Part shown: positions 35,526-49,752 of the stretch, piece by piece
How the letters are laid out: every line of letters begins with the position of its first letter
Numbering within the stretch: position 1 is the first letter of the stretch
Position numbers and translations under genes: made by a program
The notes under the pieces: generated by a model
The model's input: only the letters and a program-made list of their open reading frames with translations
The model's database searches: none
What the model was told of the DNA's origin: nothing
Source: Linum tenue
Taxonomy: Eukaryota; Streptophyta; Magnoliopsida; Malpighiales; Linaceae
NCBI GenBank assembly: GCA_946122785.1
Contig: CAMGYJ010000002.1
Location: forward strand, 65,621,703 to 65,685,702
DNA: 64,000 nt
Direction: 5' to 3'

Positions 35526-38500
35526 CTATTAAACTAACAAAGCCTTCTTGGACAGAATACTGACAGGCGACCAACCTTCAATTAAATAAAATGCTAAGAA
35601 AATTCACACAGATTTCCCCTACTTAGAATGAATTCCATTATTCTCAAATAACTGGGGGTGGGGTGGTATTTACAATAACTAGTTTTTGAGTAATTTGTAA
35701 TCAATGTATATTTATGATTATAATTATAAACAAAGGATAAATACAATTTTTATTCGCTAAACCTTTCATACTTTTTAAATTATTAGCCAAACATTTCAAA
35801 ATATAAAGAAATAGACAAATATTCTGTAAAACATCATAACACTAGCCATATGTCTCGTTAATAATTTTTTTAAAATTAAAATTTTGAAATGTTAACCATC
35901 ATATTTTTTTTCCAACTCAACATCATGTTACCAAGTTATCATTACTAACAGAACTGCTAAAGTGGAGTTAACATTTTGCTCATCAACACAATAAATAAAA
36001 GCCAAATGAGAAAACTTGAAGCCCCATTTCAAGTTTCCTGCATCCAGAGTGAAAGTAGGAAGGACATTTTGGTCTTCACAATTACCTTTTTTATTCATTA
36101 AAAAGACACTTACTGGGATTCAAACCATGACCACTTTAAAGAAAAGCAAAGATCATAACCAATCAGACTAAGTACATTTGTTATATCTATTTAAATTAAA
36201 AACATATAATTGCAGAGAGGAAAAAACCCTTCCCCCATTTCAAATTCCCTGCTCCATGAGCGTTTGTAGGAAGGGTAGAATAGGGAGTGCCAATTTTTTT
36301 CTTTTTCCTCTGTGGAACGGGCCAACTTACCGTACACATGCTGATTTAAACGGGTCCAGGAGTGTCAATTTTTTTATTTAAGTCCTTTTATTTCTCCGTG
36401 GTGGTAAAATATATATGAAAAGGCAAAAACAATACTCCTTTTTATTGCTAAAAATAAAAAAAAGTAACATTAAACTAATGCATGGATTCTAATGGGCTAA
36501 CCACTAATCATAAAAAAAAAGAGTTGAATGAGCCTGACCTACACGGGATTTGCCTATCAAATAAAAAAAATGAACATCGTTGGTTTGTCATTCTAAAACA
36601 AGCTATTTTCTCTAGCATAATATATATTATGCTATTATTTTATATCTTAGTGACTAAAATATAATGCATTTTAAAGTTATTCATTGGTTCAACCTCGACC
36701 AACCCAATTAGTCCAATTTTTTTTATCATTTCAAATATATATTCTATAATTATTTGATATCATAATGATTAAATTATAGTGTATATTATAGGGAATCGTT
36801 TGGTATTTGTTAGTAAAAAACTAAAAAGAAAGATCTATTTGGTTATTTTTAACATTAAAACGATCCTAAACATTTTCAGTTTCCTTTCGAAATTCTATAG
36901 TTTTATTCCTGAATCAGTGATGTGCAAATGGCGAATTGCGGTCATCTCTTTTCTTTCATTATTTTTTATTTTCAAATAGAATGTTTAAAAGTAAAGAATA
37001 ATTAGAGTTTGGCATGGGTCGGCGAAATAGGGTGAATTTCAAGTTTTGGTCCGTTTTGATCAAGTCTAATTTATAATCACATGGTTCCCTGATACCCGAT
37101 AAAAATATCAATCCAAACCAGTTTGGCAGGTGGTCCGTGTTTACCACCATTTTCTAGGGATACATGATGGTCCGTTTCTTTAGATTTTATCATGGCTTGA
37201 CAAAAATCCAGAAAGCACAATGATGACAAGATAAAAGTTTTATAAAGCAAATTAATCGGCCAACGGGCCGAGTAAAAGCTAGCAACGATTGTGAGATGCT
37301 CATTTCCCAAAAACCGGCGGGGTATGTGATTTTTTGTTCGATTTTCTGGAATTCGGTTTCTATAAAACTTACTCCACCTCATCATATTACCAGAAACAAT
37401 ATTGTTTCACAAGGTACATGTACTTGATTTTGGTTCATAAGGCTGATTTTTTATTCGTTGCATCATTCATGTCTGTTTCCTACTAAAATTCACTATTTTT
37501 ATCACGTGTTTCAAAAAAAAAAACTATACAACAATAAGCTATACACCCCATTACACTATTGAATTTCATACATCATTTTCCTCCGACCAAATGGTCGGGC
37601 CCACGCTAGTAATTTGTATTTTAAAAAATTTAGTTAATAAATTTAAAAAATTTAAAAAAATTGACTAATAAATTGTATTTACTTAAAATAAACATATTTT
37701 CCTTCAAATGTGCAGATTCAGCATATGTTAGAGCCGGATCTGATATTAGGCTGATAAAACGAGGAGCGTCCACTACAACTTAGTTGGGCCACCACAAACA
37801 GGCCCTCTCCGGCCTCCGGCCCAGGCGATTGTTCTAGCAAACCCTAATCCAAGATAACGTGGCGGGGCCGCTCACAATTTGACTCTACTCCGTGCATCGC
37901 CTATCTTCTAAAATAAAAATTAATAAATATCGCCATATCTGATCAAGCAGACGACACCAGTTTCTAATCATCCGACGGTCGATATTAGGCGGCTGCATCA
38001 ATTTACCAGCGTCAAAGGCGCAGAGGGTAAAACACCCCTCCACCCGTTCTCTCTTTTCAATTTTTATCCTGCGTTTTGGTGTCGCTGGATATTACAAACG
38101 GAAATAGCACACGAAAAGGAAGACAAAACTGATTGCAGAAACGCCAAGAAGGATTTATACATCAGATTCACCGGGGAAACAAGAGAAAAGGGCGAACCCA
38201 CCAGCTCGAAGCTTCTCCAACCCCGAGAAGCCGAACCCGTAGTAGCTAAAGCAACCAGCTCAACCCCGTACTCCAGAACTCTGCCTGCCACTGACACAGG
38301 CGCTGCACTCCGTACTTCCTTCGCTTCTGGTGAGTTCTTCTCAGCCACAGCGCGCGTCTCTTCTCGGTTTCTCGCATTTTTAGGGTTTAGTTGCCCAGGT
38401 TGGTCCGAATTAGGGTTTTGGAATTCGTATCGTTGATTTTCTCAGTGCATTCCGATTGTCGTGCTTTTGAATTGCTGGCTTCCCTTCCGTTTCACTACCT

Positions 38501-38800
38501 AGGTTCTATCTGCTGTTAGTTGAGGAACGGCGGTCGTATTATGGCTGTTCTCTCGAATCCCTTCAACCTTCGTGTTTGCTGTAATGGTCAGTTTATGGGT
38601 TTCGTTGAGGCCAGAAGCATTTGACTGGTTTGTTTTATTGATGGTATTGTATTGTTGGTCTTGCTCCATAAATTTCAGTCATTTACCTTCTGTAAACTGT
38701 CTACAGAATAGTGGTGTTTTAGTTTGGATTATCTGCCTAGTTTCGTTAGTTTGATGTACTTTTTTGGTTTCTGCTTTGAAGATAGAGACGTAAATCAAGT
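35526..38800 (+). other. Long AT-rich intergenic region ending in PRP39 promoter and leader
   Basis: From 35526 to about 37700 the sequence is AT-rich with no recognisable gene, and the open frames there look random. From about 37730 it becomes more GC-balanced, with AAACCCTAATCC at about 37840 resembling a telo-box. The region 38330-38800 is most likely the PRP39 5' leader with an intron: a T-rich acceptor-like stretch precedes the ATG at 38801. Confidence 0.4.
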
Positions 38801-41800
38801 ATGGGAGACAGTGAGACAGCAGTCGCCCCCGAGCATATGGTTACTGAATATGCCTCAGCTGGCTATAACAATACAATTCCGAACCTGAGTGCTTATGCTT
38901 CTGAAACTTCCGAAGGAGGGTATGGAGCTCCTGCAGCTGCATCGGAAGCAGGTTACAGTATGCCAACTGGTGTGAGTGCAGCAGCTGATGGAAGTGCGTA
39001 TGGTGCAGATCCTAATTCCGTTTTGCATGATGCGCATGGGAATGCTTATCAGGCCAAGAATACTACTGGAGTGGCACCGGCCACCGAACATGCGCCTGCA
39101 TCTGTAAATGGAAACATAGGTGGTGAAGGGAAACCTCTGACAACAGTTGAGAATGGGAGTTCTGCAGATGATATGGGTGCGGCAGCTACTACGCAACAGT
39201 CATTGGATGGTTCTGGTATGGATTCTATGACATGCTACCTCCTACATCTATGCTATTGTTATATTCTTTCAACTTCTGAAGGGGCATTATTGTAATTTGC
39301 TAGCTTGTTTGAAATAATTTTACTCTATGAGTTCTTTGGAGGTTTTCTCATAAGCAAGAAGCTAGCAGTTGAATACGTGTAGGAGTTATCATCTTTGAGC
39401 AGTATAGGTTGAAACCTAGTTTCATAGTCTGCAGTAGAAGTTTTTATTTATTTGACAACTGATGGAAATGCTAATGAAATTCATACATTGGTGGAAGCAA
39501 AATGAAAGTGAGCAGCTTGTCCGCGTGAAATGTATGTTTATGCCTAAAAGATTGGGTATTAATATAGGTGTATTTATTTGATTGGAAAAAAATATTTCCT
39601 CTGATATAAACTTTTCTTTCAGGTGCACAAACTCATCCTTTTTCGTTTTTCTTCCTTCAACTGCTGTTTTTTTAACCTAGGACCAATCTGCCCTTTTCTA
39701 ATTTTTGTTATTTATATATTTGTTCTTCTCTTTGTAGTTCCTGCAACATCACCTGAAGAGGATCGGTTGTGGAACACTGTTAAGGCCAATTCATTGGATT
39801 TTGATGCATGGACTGCATTGATAGATGAAACTGAGAAGGTCGCATGGGTATGATGTTACAGTTTTCTCCGTCATTACTAGTTATTCTATAGTACATTCGT
39901 ATGATATATGTTTTGGACTAAATTTGTTGAGGAGCCAAAACTCTGTTGTATATGCTGTCTTTGCTTCCACAATATATTGGAAAAATTAAGTGAAAAAAAT
40001 GGACTACAGAAGCTTGTTTTGCACAAGGCATTCAATTCCGTAAAAGCGCTCCCTGCTTGTAGCTTAAGTAAATAGTAAGACTGAAGCTTGATTTGGTTGT
40101 TCTCACGTCTGTTGAGATGCTGGGGCATAGCATCCTTTTTTACTTGTATGACACACTTTGAACTCTACTTTGAAACTTGCTGTAGATATGCTAACCATAC
40201 GTTTTCTGTCTTCAAGTATAAGATCAAATAATGAAAAAGCAAAACCACAACCACTTTCGTGAGTGGCCGATAGTCTGAGGCTTCGTTGCTACTTGTTGTT
40301 TTGGTTTCTTTGGTCGTTGTTTCATGTCCGGCTGAGCAGGAAATGCTTGCTGTACTGCGTTTGTCATATTTTGATATCTGGACTAAATTTGAATTGTTTT
40401 GCTTACCATTTTAGTTTGTCTTTGCTCTTTTCAGGACAAGATACTAAAAATTAGAAGAGTTTATGATGCTTTCTTGGCTGAATTTCCATTGTGCTATGGT
40501 TATTGGAAAAAGTATGCTGATCATGAGGCACGCCTGGGTGACATGGACAAAGTATTGGAGGTGTATGAGAGAGCTGTTCTGGGGGTGACATATTCAGTGG
40601 ATATTTGGTTGCATTATTGCACATTCGCCATTAGTACATATGGTGATCCAGAGACTATTAGAAGGTAATATGAGTAGATTTTTTACTGGGTGATTTTCAT
40701 TCTAGGTTGCTCCTTTGAGTGATTTCTTGTGTCATGAGGTTGTAGCATTTTCTTTTTTGGTGTTCTCTAACATTATTTCAGTCTGCCTGCAACAGTGATC
40801 CTCATGTAATGGCGAGTGGTGTGATGGGAATGAGTAAAAAATGCATTTTTTATGTGCAAACCTTGATTATGGGGTTTCACTATTGGTTTCTGTTTCAGAG
40901 TTTCTTAGGTCGTTCCTTTTCGGTTTTTGTTTTCCCTTTCCCCGTCCCTTAATACCTTTTCTCCGTTGTTGGAAGGTTTGCGTCATAGTAAATAGTAGTT
41001 TGTAAACCATGGCTTTCTTAAACATTGACACTCTGAAGTGCATCAATATGCAAAATGCTGCTGGGAAGATCCCGTCCTGTTAAAAGGACTGAGATGGCCT
41101 GATTCAATGCTCCCTTTCAGACATAGTATGGGTTTTATCGGGAAGGTAAATGCAGCATTTAGATGTGTCATGAGAGTGAATTGTTTCTTCTCCTTCAATG
41201 TTCGTGCATTCTCACTCGTCTATGAACGCATCTGCGTTGGCCTAGTTTGACACTTGTGTGATCTTAATGATGTTTTGCTGCATGCAACAGGCTTTTTGAA
41301 CGAGGGTTAACATATGTTGGAACAGATTATTTGTCTTCTCCGCTTTGGGACAAATACATTGAATATGAGGAAATGCATTCAGAGTGGGCCCGGGTTGCAT
41401 CAATATACACCAGAATACTGGAGATCCCAAATAAACGTCTGGATGATTATTTTAATAGGTAAACTTTTGTAGCACTGACTTGTCGAAACTTATTTACCTG
41501 ATATTTATTCTTTGCTATTTAGAATTATTCTCTAGGTGGCAAAAATCGTTACTTGGATTTTGTTTTCTTCCGTTAATGTGGATATAAGTTGCATTAAGAT
41601 GTTTATTCCATTTTTTCTTTCTGATAGTATTGATAATGTATGCTGGAATAAGCATACCTATGATGTATGTTTCTTTCCTGCGGCATCCTGATGCTGAGCT
41701 CTTTTAACACTTCAATGCTGCATGTCATGATTCATTTTCTCGTACTTTTTGGCTTTGTAGGTTTAAGGAATTTGCTGCAAGTCGACCTCTGTTGGAATTA

Positions 41801-44800
41801 AGATCTGCAGAGGAAACTTCTGCTCCTCCGTCTGGTCATTCTGAGAATGGTAGCCAAGCAAGTGAAGGAGTTGTTCATCCTAATGAACAAGAAGACTCTT
41901 CTAAACCTGTAAATGCTGGCTTAACAGAAGCAGAGGAGTTGGAGAAGTATATCGCGCTTAGAGAAGAGATGTATAAGAAAGCTAAAGAGTTCGATTCTAA
42001 GATCTCTGACTTCGAAAATGCTATCAGGAGGCCCTACTTTCATGTGCGGCCTCTAAATGTTGCAGAGCTTGAAAATTGGCATAATTATTTGGATTTCATC
42101 GAAGGACAAGATGATCTGAATAAGGTATTGGAGTTTTTGGTCCATCTTGGTTATAACTTGATATGTAGTTTTTGTTTTTTTAGTTGCTGTTATGAATTGA
42201 CTTACAGCTACGTAGTATCGGCTGCTTCTTGTGCTTTATTGGCTAAACCGTTGGATGAAGCAACTTTTTAAACGGGAAATTGAACTGAGGCTAAAGCCTG
42301 GGGTCTTCGATTTGGTTTCTATAAGGCTAAGTACTTCAAACCCTCACATTTGTTAGTGGACATTCTAGGTTCATGTATGTGTTAAATTATTCTTCTTCTT
42401 AAAACAAATATGTTATGAATGCAGGTATCTTCTTGTCTCCTTAAGAATCTATCTCAGCATGGAGGGTCCCTCCTTTGGTATTTGAGGGGCCTTTCTGTTC
42501 ACCGATGGAGTATTTCTTATGCATTACTCTTTTGTGCTTTGATCCTTTCTGTACCTTGTTTACGTACCCCTACATGTCCCATAGTTCATGATGTTTGGAT
42601 TTTTGTGGATCAGGTTGTCAAATTATATGAAAGGTGCCTAATTGCCTGTGCAAATTATCCCGAGTATTGGACACGCTATGTCTTGTGCATGGAAGCCTGT
42701 GGAAGTATGGATATAGCTGATAACGCTCTTGTTCGTGCAACTGAAGTATTTGTAAAGGTTGTCATCCTCAATTATTGTCAAAACCATAATGTTGGCCATC
42801 ATTTCTTCCCGTGTGCTGTTTGGTGTAGCATGCCATTTGGAATCAAGTAAAGAAGCAAGTGAATCTGATCTGATGAATCATGAAACTCTTAAACTAGAAT
42901 TTATACTGTATGCATGCATTTTTGCTGCTTGTAAGCTTTAGGCTTCAATTAGAAGTCAAACTGTAGAAGGGTAAGGGAACCAGTCCATGCTTTTAAAAAA
43001 TTGGATCCACGAACCCCTCAATATCTGTGAAAGTTAATGAGTTTGTTGGCAGATGTCTAGGACCTTAGGTGGTTTTCTCTTTTGCTTCAAAAGATTTGCA
43101 GAAAAGAAAAATTGTTGATTATTTGTACTCCCACCCCCCTTGTCAATGACCACTGTTTTCTATTTGTTGCACCTGTTTTTGCTCCACTACTCAAAAAGTT
43201 TGTTTCTTGTGCCTTATTATTAACAGAGACAGCCAGATATTCATCTATTTGCTGCCCGATTTAGAGAGCAGAATGCAGATATACCTGGTGCTCGGGCAGC
43301 ATATGAACGAGTGCACACTGAGATTGCACCTGGGCTTTTAGAAGCAATCATTAAGCATGCAAACATGGAATATCGGCTTGTAAGTTCGGATCAGTACAAA
43401 TCCAATTAAGCGCAATTCCTTTTAATAGATATTTCGTAAGTGTTTAGGATTTTTTTTCCTTCCTTTTGCAGGGGAATCTTGAAACTACTTTCTCTTTATA
43501 TGAACAAGCCATTGCCATTGAAAAAGGGAAAGATCAATCCCAGGTGCTGCCAATGTTGTATGCACAATATTCTCGATTTGTGTATCTGGTAAGTTGGATG
43601 CTTGTTTGGGTTGCATGGTTTACTGTCATTGTTATGGCATTTTGGAATTTTCAGAAGTTGCTAGCCTTCCTTACCCGCATACATAATCAGGCACTTAGTA
43701 GGAACTGAATTTTGACTAGAGGTTGCAGATCTGGATAAATGAAGTCATTATAAATACACTGTAGGAAAATAATGAAGTATTTGCAGGACTAGAATGGGCG
43801 GACCATATGCATTCATATCAATGAGTAGAGTGGTAGAGATAATGAGATATGCTTACTTTAATAAAAAGGATAAATGAACTTCATTAATTTGTCTGATTTA
43901 GCTAATTCTGGTTGTTAGTATAATTTCTGTCATGGTGCTATTCTGTATGGATATTTATTTTCCATGCAATCTTCTTGCTAGGCTTCTGGAAATGCGGAGA
44001 AAGCAAGGGAAATTCTAGTTACAGCTCTCGATCATGTCCCATTTTCCAAACCCCTACTTGAGGTTTGCTCTCCCAACACTCTTTTTGACCTCTACATGCA
44101 CTTGGAGATTCTCTATATATCAACTGGGTTGTTTTAGTTGTGTAATAGTTCTCCCTGGACAGTGCATCATTCTTGACATTAACTGATGGTCATCCTTTTT
44201 GTTTAAAATACAGGCGCTTATACATCTGGAGTCAATTATGTCCCTTCCAAAACGAATTAACTACTTAGATTCCTTGGTTGACAAGTTCATTGCACCTAGT
44301 TCTGATAGTACTGCAAGCCCTGTGGAGAGGGAAGAGCTATCGTGCATTTTCCTAGAGGTGATGTAATTCCTTGTCTTAATTTTCTTATCTGGCACAGGTT
44401 GAGTTTTGAGTCCACAATGTGCTCGCATATATCTCCTCTGTGCGGTTCGAGTCAAATGTGCTGATACTTTCCATTGACGGAAACAATTGTGTTGTTCTCT
44501 TGGATTTCTCATTACTGACATTTTTTCCCTACAGTTCTTAAGTGTATTTGGGGATGTACAATCAATCAAGAAGGCTGAAGACCGTCATGCTAAGCTCTTT
44601 TTGCCCCATAGGAGCAAATCAGAGTTGAAGAAGCGTCATGCTGAGGATTACTTGTCCTCGGATAAGAGCAAAGTCGCAAAATCTTACACTGATTCTGCTT
44701 CACCTGCACAATCTGTGATGGGTGCATACCCAAACGCACAACAAACCCAGTGGCCAGCTGGTTATGGTGTACAACCTCAAGGTTGGCCTCCGGCTACCCA

Positions 44801-45524
44801 GGCACAGCCACAGGTTCAACAGTGGGGACCAGGCTATACACAAGTAAGTTTCCTTCTTTTTGTTCTTGGTGTTTCTATATGCCATACTTTTTTAACTGCT
44901 GGAATAATTTTAGTAATTTGATCTCACTGCATGCCTGATTCCTCTCCTTCCTATGAACATTGCTCCTTGATTGTTCGTATATGCTCTTACGTATCAATGA
45001 TCAAACTAACATTTCTGCAAGTTAATTTGGATGTTGGTATTTGACATACTATTTTCAGCCCCTCCGGATGCCCTCTTAGAAGATTTGATCCTTGTAGGCT
45101 GTCTTGCATCCAAAACTTTTTGTGGGGAAGTAATAACCATGTGTTTTTGTTGTTGTTGTTGTGGCAGCCTGCCTATGGTGCATATGGCGGAGCAGCGTAT
45201 GGAGGCAGCTACCCGGCTTCGCAGGTGCCCACATCTGTTGCGCCAACTGCTGCATACGGTGCTTATCCTCCTACCTATCCTCCCCAGGTAAAGAAGAAAG
45301 AAAGTTTACCTACCTATATTGTTGCTGTTCTCTAGCTTCGCATTATCTAACATCTCTTGTAATTTTTTTCGGGGGTGTTTCAGCAGCCGCAGCAGGCAGC
45401 GGCAGCAGCAGCAGCAGCCGCGTTTCCTCAGCAGACCTATGCTCAACCGGCCGGGGCAGCAGCGTTAGCACCGGCTCAGCAGCCAGCTGCAGTTCCACAG
45501 CCCTATTATGGGAGTTACTACTGA
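38801..45524 (+). CDS. PRP39: Pre-mRNA-processing factor 39 (U1 snRNP-associated, HAT repeats)
   Basis: Nuclear splicing factor that associates with the U1 snRNP and helps define 5' splice sites; in Arabidopsis a PRP39 homologue affects flowering time. Exons: 38801-39215, 39738-39847, 40435-40664, 41291-41458, 41761-42124, 42614-42757, 43227-43379, 43472-43588, 43982-44062, 44214-44357, 44535-44843, 45168-45287, 45384-45524; 831 residues with closing phases. Residues 1-140 are a low-complexity Ala/Ser/Gly/Tyr-rich leader. Half-a-TPR (HAT) repeats follow, for example [40 protein letters not shown] and [19 protein letters not shown]. The C-terminal ~190 residues are rich in Gln, Pro, Ala and Tyr and look disordered. 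The donor of exon 2 (after VAW) is the least certain junction. The last acceptor is a CAGCAG tandem site. Confidence 0.93.
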
Positions 45525-47205
45525 AGCAGCTGCTGATTGGCTTTTTTTGAACTCCCCTCTTGTCATTGAATTTAATGTAACAGTGGGGGCTGGAGGGGAG
45601 TTTTTGAACTAGTGACCGGGGAGAGTGTAGCTCAGATACAGAAAGAGAGAGGCCTAGGAAAGGCGAGAAATATGACCAAATCTCATCAGTTGTAGAGTAT
45701 TCAGTTCGTAGCTGGTATACTTTCACATGTGTTTTGAATTTTTTTTTATTTTAAAGAGCTCGGCCTTGTTTTGTTGGTTTTATTACCCTATGCGGTCCTC
45801 TGCTGTTCATTGATCCCATCCCTGGTTGGCAATTCTGCCGAATCCATACGGTATTTTACTATCCTAACTCAATTACGTGGTGAGTGGTAAATAGATGGGT
45901 AGATGTATGTTGATAGGTACACTTATTCGAGTTGGATAGAATTTTTAATCCATAAATTTTGATTTGTACTCATTCAATTCAACCATCTATATGCAAATTA
46001 TAGTTTGGTACTTAAAACCTAATATATGTTTGATTTAATAGACAAATTAATATTTTTTTATGAGTCCTAAAAGTATTGATGGTAAAATTACATTTTAGCA
46101 TCAACTTTTTTTTGTGTATTACATTTTCAAACCTAAACTTTTTAAATTTTACAAATTGGGAAAATTTTATTTTGTGTAATAGAAACAACCTCCAATAAAT
46201 GTATATTCATACCTTACCATTACCAATGCTTATTTAGTGTATGGAAGCAGTATCCATACCCTACCCAAACTCGTTTACAAAACTGCTAACTCAATATATA
46301 CTTCACCCATATCCTACTCATAAGTCATAAGTAATGGGGTTACTTGAATTTGGGTAAAATTAACATGAGTTAAGTCTTCGATCAAGCTATGTTGCGTGCC
46401 GTGACTGGGGAGATTCTCTCTCCGTGGGAACGACCTTATTGAGGGAAAATCCTATCAAAGATTGTGGCTAGGTTAACCTTGTTTTTTGCTAGAGTTTTTA
46501 GTGTACGGTTGAAGAAAAGTAAGTACCGTTTGGCTGAAAATTATTAGAGGTTATATAAAATTATTGAAAATTATATATATAAATATAAATAGAAAAATAA
46601 TTAATTAAAATAATTAAATTGAGTATTTTTAGATTTCTAATATTACATAAAAATATTTTAAATGAAAAATTGCATGTTTTCTAAAAAAATAAAAATTTGA
46701 AAGTATAAATTTGTATTTTAGAACCAAAACAGACAAAATGATCGACCTTATTGTTCTCCCGTAGATTTGAAAATGTTTCGCATATTTATTTCTTATATGT
46801 GACTTGCATTATAGAGACTTTCATATTTCCTTCAAATTCTAAGTTTTCTTGTTTCTATCCTATATTTGTCTTGTGATGGATAAACTTTGTTGCTATTGTT
46901 GTTATGAAGATGCTCAAAAAGTAAATATATTTGTTATACAATTATGTCATCTGCAACATCCATAAACCTCATATCATTGATATTGTGAATTTTTATTCTA
47001 GAGGAGTTAAAAAGGGTGTTTTTTTTTTGTTGTCTTTGCCTATAATCACCTTAGGGATCTTACGGAGGACAAAAGAAGGTGGGAAGCGGCAAGGGATTAG
47101 GGTTTATTTCTCTTAATTGAATAAAATGAACACATAGCAAGATAATAAACATAGAAGACAGGGATTAAAGCTGAAGCGAGGAAGGGATGTAGGGGGTTTG
47201 ATGTG
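45525..47205. other. Intergenic, PRP39 3' UTR then AT-rich spacer
   Basis: The first ~250 bases hold the PRP39 3' UTR. The rest is strongly AT-rich with no gene or clear repeat boundary. A GC-balanced patch near 46380-46490 (GTGCCGTGACTGGGGAG, GGGAACGACC) may be a retroelement scrap. Confidence 0.4.
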
Positions 47206-47915
47206 TTTAGAGGTAGGGGTGGGCAACGGGACGGGACGGGATACCCGTCCCGTTTTAAACGGGTACCCAGTCCCATTTGGAGACCAAAGTCCATCCCATA
47301 TCCCAAACTCATATGGGAAACGGGTACCCATTACCCGTACGGGACGGATAACGGGTACCCATACTACCCATAAATACCCAAAGTTTAAACAACTAAAATT
47401 TCAACAAAAGTTTAAACTTAACTTGTATTTGCTTAACAATCACAAGACACAAAATACATCACAATCACAAATACTTGGTTTGCAAATTACACATTCATGA
47501 ACAATCACAACACATAGAAATAAATCATTCCAAGTACCAAATTATAAAAAAAAAAGTTTCATTCAACACATCCCAACTCTCTCTACTAATTCACCAAACA
47601 TGTCAGTGAAAGAGTGAAATGGTAAGGGCCCAAATGGAATTGATATTGAAAGGGTAGGCCGAAATTGCCAATGGGTTTTGAATTGGGTTGGGTTGAATTA
47701 AATTTCTGCATTTGTATTGAATGGGTATAACGGGTACCCATATTACCCGAACGGGTATTCGCGGGTAACCCGCGGGTACCCATATTAGGAATGTACAATC
47801 CCAAGTCCCATCCGTTTATAATATTACGGGTAATATGGGTACCCGTAACCCTTAAAAAACGGGACGGGTACGGGTATACCCAAATACCCGTTTCCCGTTG
47901 CCCACCCCTTAGAGG
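47206..47915. mobile_element. hAT-like element, TAGGGGTGGGCAACGGGACG family
   Basis: The element runs from 47214 to about 47908. Terminal inverted repeats start TAGGGGTGGGCAACGGGA and end TCCCGTTGCCCACCCC. TTAGAGG flanks both sides (47207-47213 and 47909-47915), a 7-bp match (the eighth base differs), close to the hAT 8-bp duplication. Subterminal regions are dense in CGGGTACCC and ACGGGTA motifs. It has no transposase. A truncated relative lies at 24137. Confidence 0.82.
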
Positions 47916-48384
47916 AGGACAAAACTCGGTGAGTTAGCGCTCATCTTTTCGGGACCAGAAAAGAAAAAAAAGTTACAGGTTTCTGAATCAAGGCGGTTAA
48001 GCTAAACTCTCTAATACCTCCATATAGGAGTTTTATGAATAGTAACTTGTAACTTGTATTATTATGAAACCACTAAATGATTTATATAATTACAAGACTT
48101 GTACAATAAGTAAGAGAACCACAATAATTATAATACTAGAAGAACACAGAAATACTAAGAACTATACTAAAAGGACAAGAAAATATAAGATTATTCCTAA
48201 TCTGTCTCTAACCGAGGGAGAGAGATAGAGGTGAGAGTTTTTGAGAATTTGCTAAGGGTCGGCGATATCCAGAGGAAGGAGAGAGGGCGAGCTAGATCAA
48301 CAGAAGCAAAAGCGACCGAAGGAGGAGAGACAATGGCCTTGCCACCACACCCAAAAATCATCCTTGGACTTCGATGAAGGTGTT

Positions 48385-48419
<35 letters not shown>

Positions 48420-49550
48420 CGTGATAGTCGTCGTTGCCGCATGAGAGAGAAGAAGAGCCTAGTTGGTGGTCGTTGTTGGCATTTAGGAGAGTAGGAGGCA
48501 ATGCTGGGAGGGAGGGAATGACATCAACTAAAATGGGGAGAGAAAGATGAAGAGTAATAGACAAACATGAAAAGGAGGCAATGTTGTTACTAAGGGTTAC
48601 AAGGTCAAAACGTGACCCGCGTCTCTAAGTTGTCCCTACCCGTCCCTACCCTTATAGGGTCAACAAATGACCCGTCCCTAATCTGATCCTGTAGACAAAC
48701 AGATCAATCCCGACCCTTAGGAACGGGATGGGTCGGGACGGTTAGTGGGTTTTCCGGATCAAAGCTTTCACTCCTAACAAACACCACTTTTCATTTATCT
48801 TGCAATTTCAACAAATTTCAAGGGAAGGGAAGTTTCAAAACACGAGGGGAAAAAAAAAACAACAACAAATGCCAAAGGAATTGAGTTAGGTAAGGCTTTG
48901 ACCTCTGAAACGGCCAACGGGAAACTAAATGCCCGGGGCCATAGATTTTGATACAGTGCCCATGTATCTGTCAACTGACGCAAGTGACAGTCCGACGTGG
49001 CGCAATACTGTCAGGCTAAGCGAGTCAAAGTAACAGAATACTCTCTGTCTTGCTGAGACGACCGTTACGGCGTCAGCCAGCCGTCAGTCCCCCGGCTTTA
49101 AACCCTAAAACCGATCGTCACCGGAATCCGGAAAAAAAGTGACGGCTCTGATGTCAGAGAGTGTGTTCCGGTGCGGTCGCGCGTAGCGTGTACTCCTGCG
49201 CAATTACCAAATCAGAACGGTTGAGGATAACAGTGGAGCGGCTTTGGGGTTTAGGAGGGAAGGAAAAAAGGAAAGCAAAGAGGAAAAGCCCTCTCTCTTT
49301 CTCGTTTTGGGACTTGGTGAAGACTGAAAAGCCTCAGCTCTCTCTCTTTTTCTCTGCGTCGCCTGCTTAGATCTGATCTCCTCCTTTCCCGTATCCCCTC
49401 CCGCCGCCGCGTTCCTACTCTCCGCCACGGTGGTGCTTACTCGAGCTCCGTCCGTCCGTCGACTTTCTGTCTGTCCTTTGTTCGTTATTTTTTTTAATTA
49501 ATTTCTTTCTTGTCGCAAAACCCCTCGCGCGGCTCCTTTTTTTTCACGTA
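47916..49550. other. Intergenic with microsatellite and hAT-like debris
   Basis: A GA microsatellite lies at about 48385-48419. GGGTC/GACCC-rich sequence at about 48595-48770 (ACCCGTCCCTAC, GGGATGGGTCGGGACGG) looks like another truncated hAT-type end. AAACCCTAAAACC at about 49100 is a telo-box-like motif. No gene was recognised; the short frames at 49160-49430 are in the CT/GA-rich G3BP upstream region. Confidence 0.4.
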
Positions 49551-49584
49551 TATATAAATATATAAGTACCGCAATAAACCCTAA
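49551..49584 (+). promoter_or_regulatory. Candidate G3BP core promoter: TATA box and telo-box
   Basis: TATATAAATA at 49551-49560 is a good TATA-box match. AAACCCTAA at 49576-49584 is a telo-box about 25 bp downstream. The ATG is at 49753, leaving a leader of about 165 bases. Role inferred from motif and position. Confidence 0.45.
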
Positions 49585-49752
49585 GGAGGGTTTTCTGGTT
49601 TGACGGGCGCCGCACCTCTCCCGACTTCTCCACCTTATCTACCGATCTCTTCCGATCTACCAGCGAGCCGGGATTCTTGATTCGGATTCTTGGTTTCGTT
49701 CTCTCTCGCTTTTTGTTGGTGGAGGAGGAGCAGCAGCCACACCGCTATAGCT

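Noticed and set aside
42419..42613. Extension of the PRP39 exon 6 frame upstream
   Set aside because: The HAT repeat begins right after a CAG acceptor at 42611-42613, and the upstream frame does not resemble PRP39.
45140..45166. TTG microsatellite before a PRP39 exon as a separate repeat of interest
   Set aside because: It simply forms the T-rich tract of the intron acceptor at 45166-45167.
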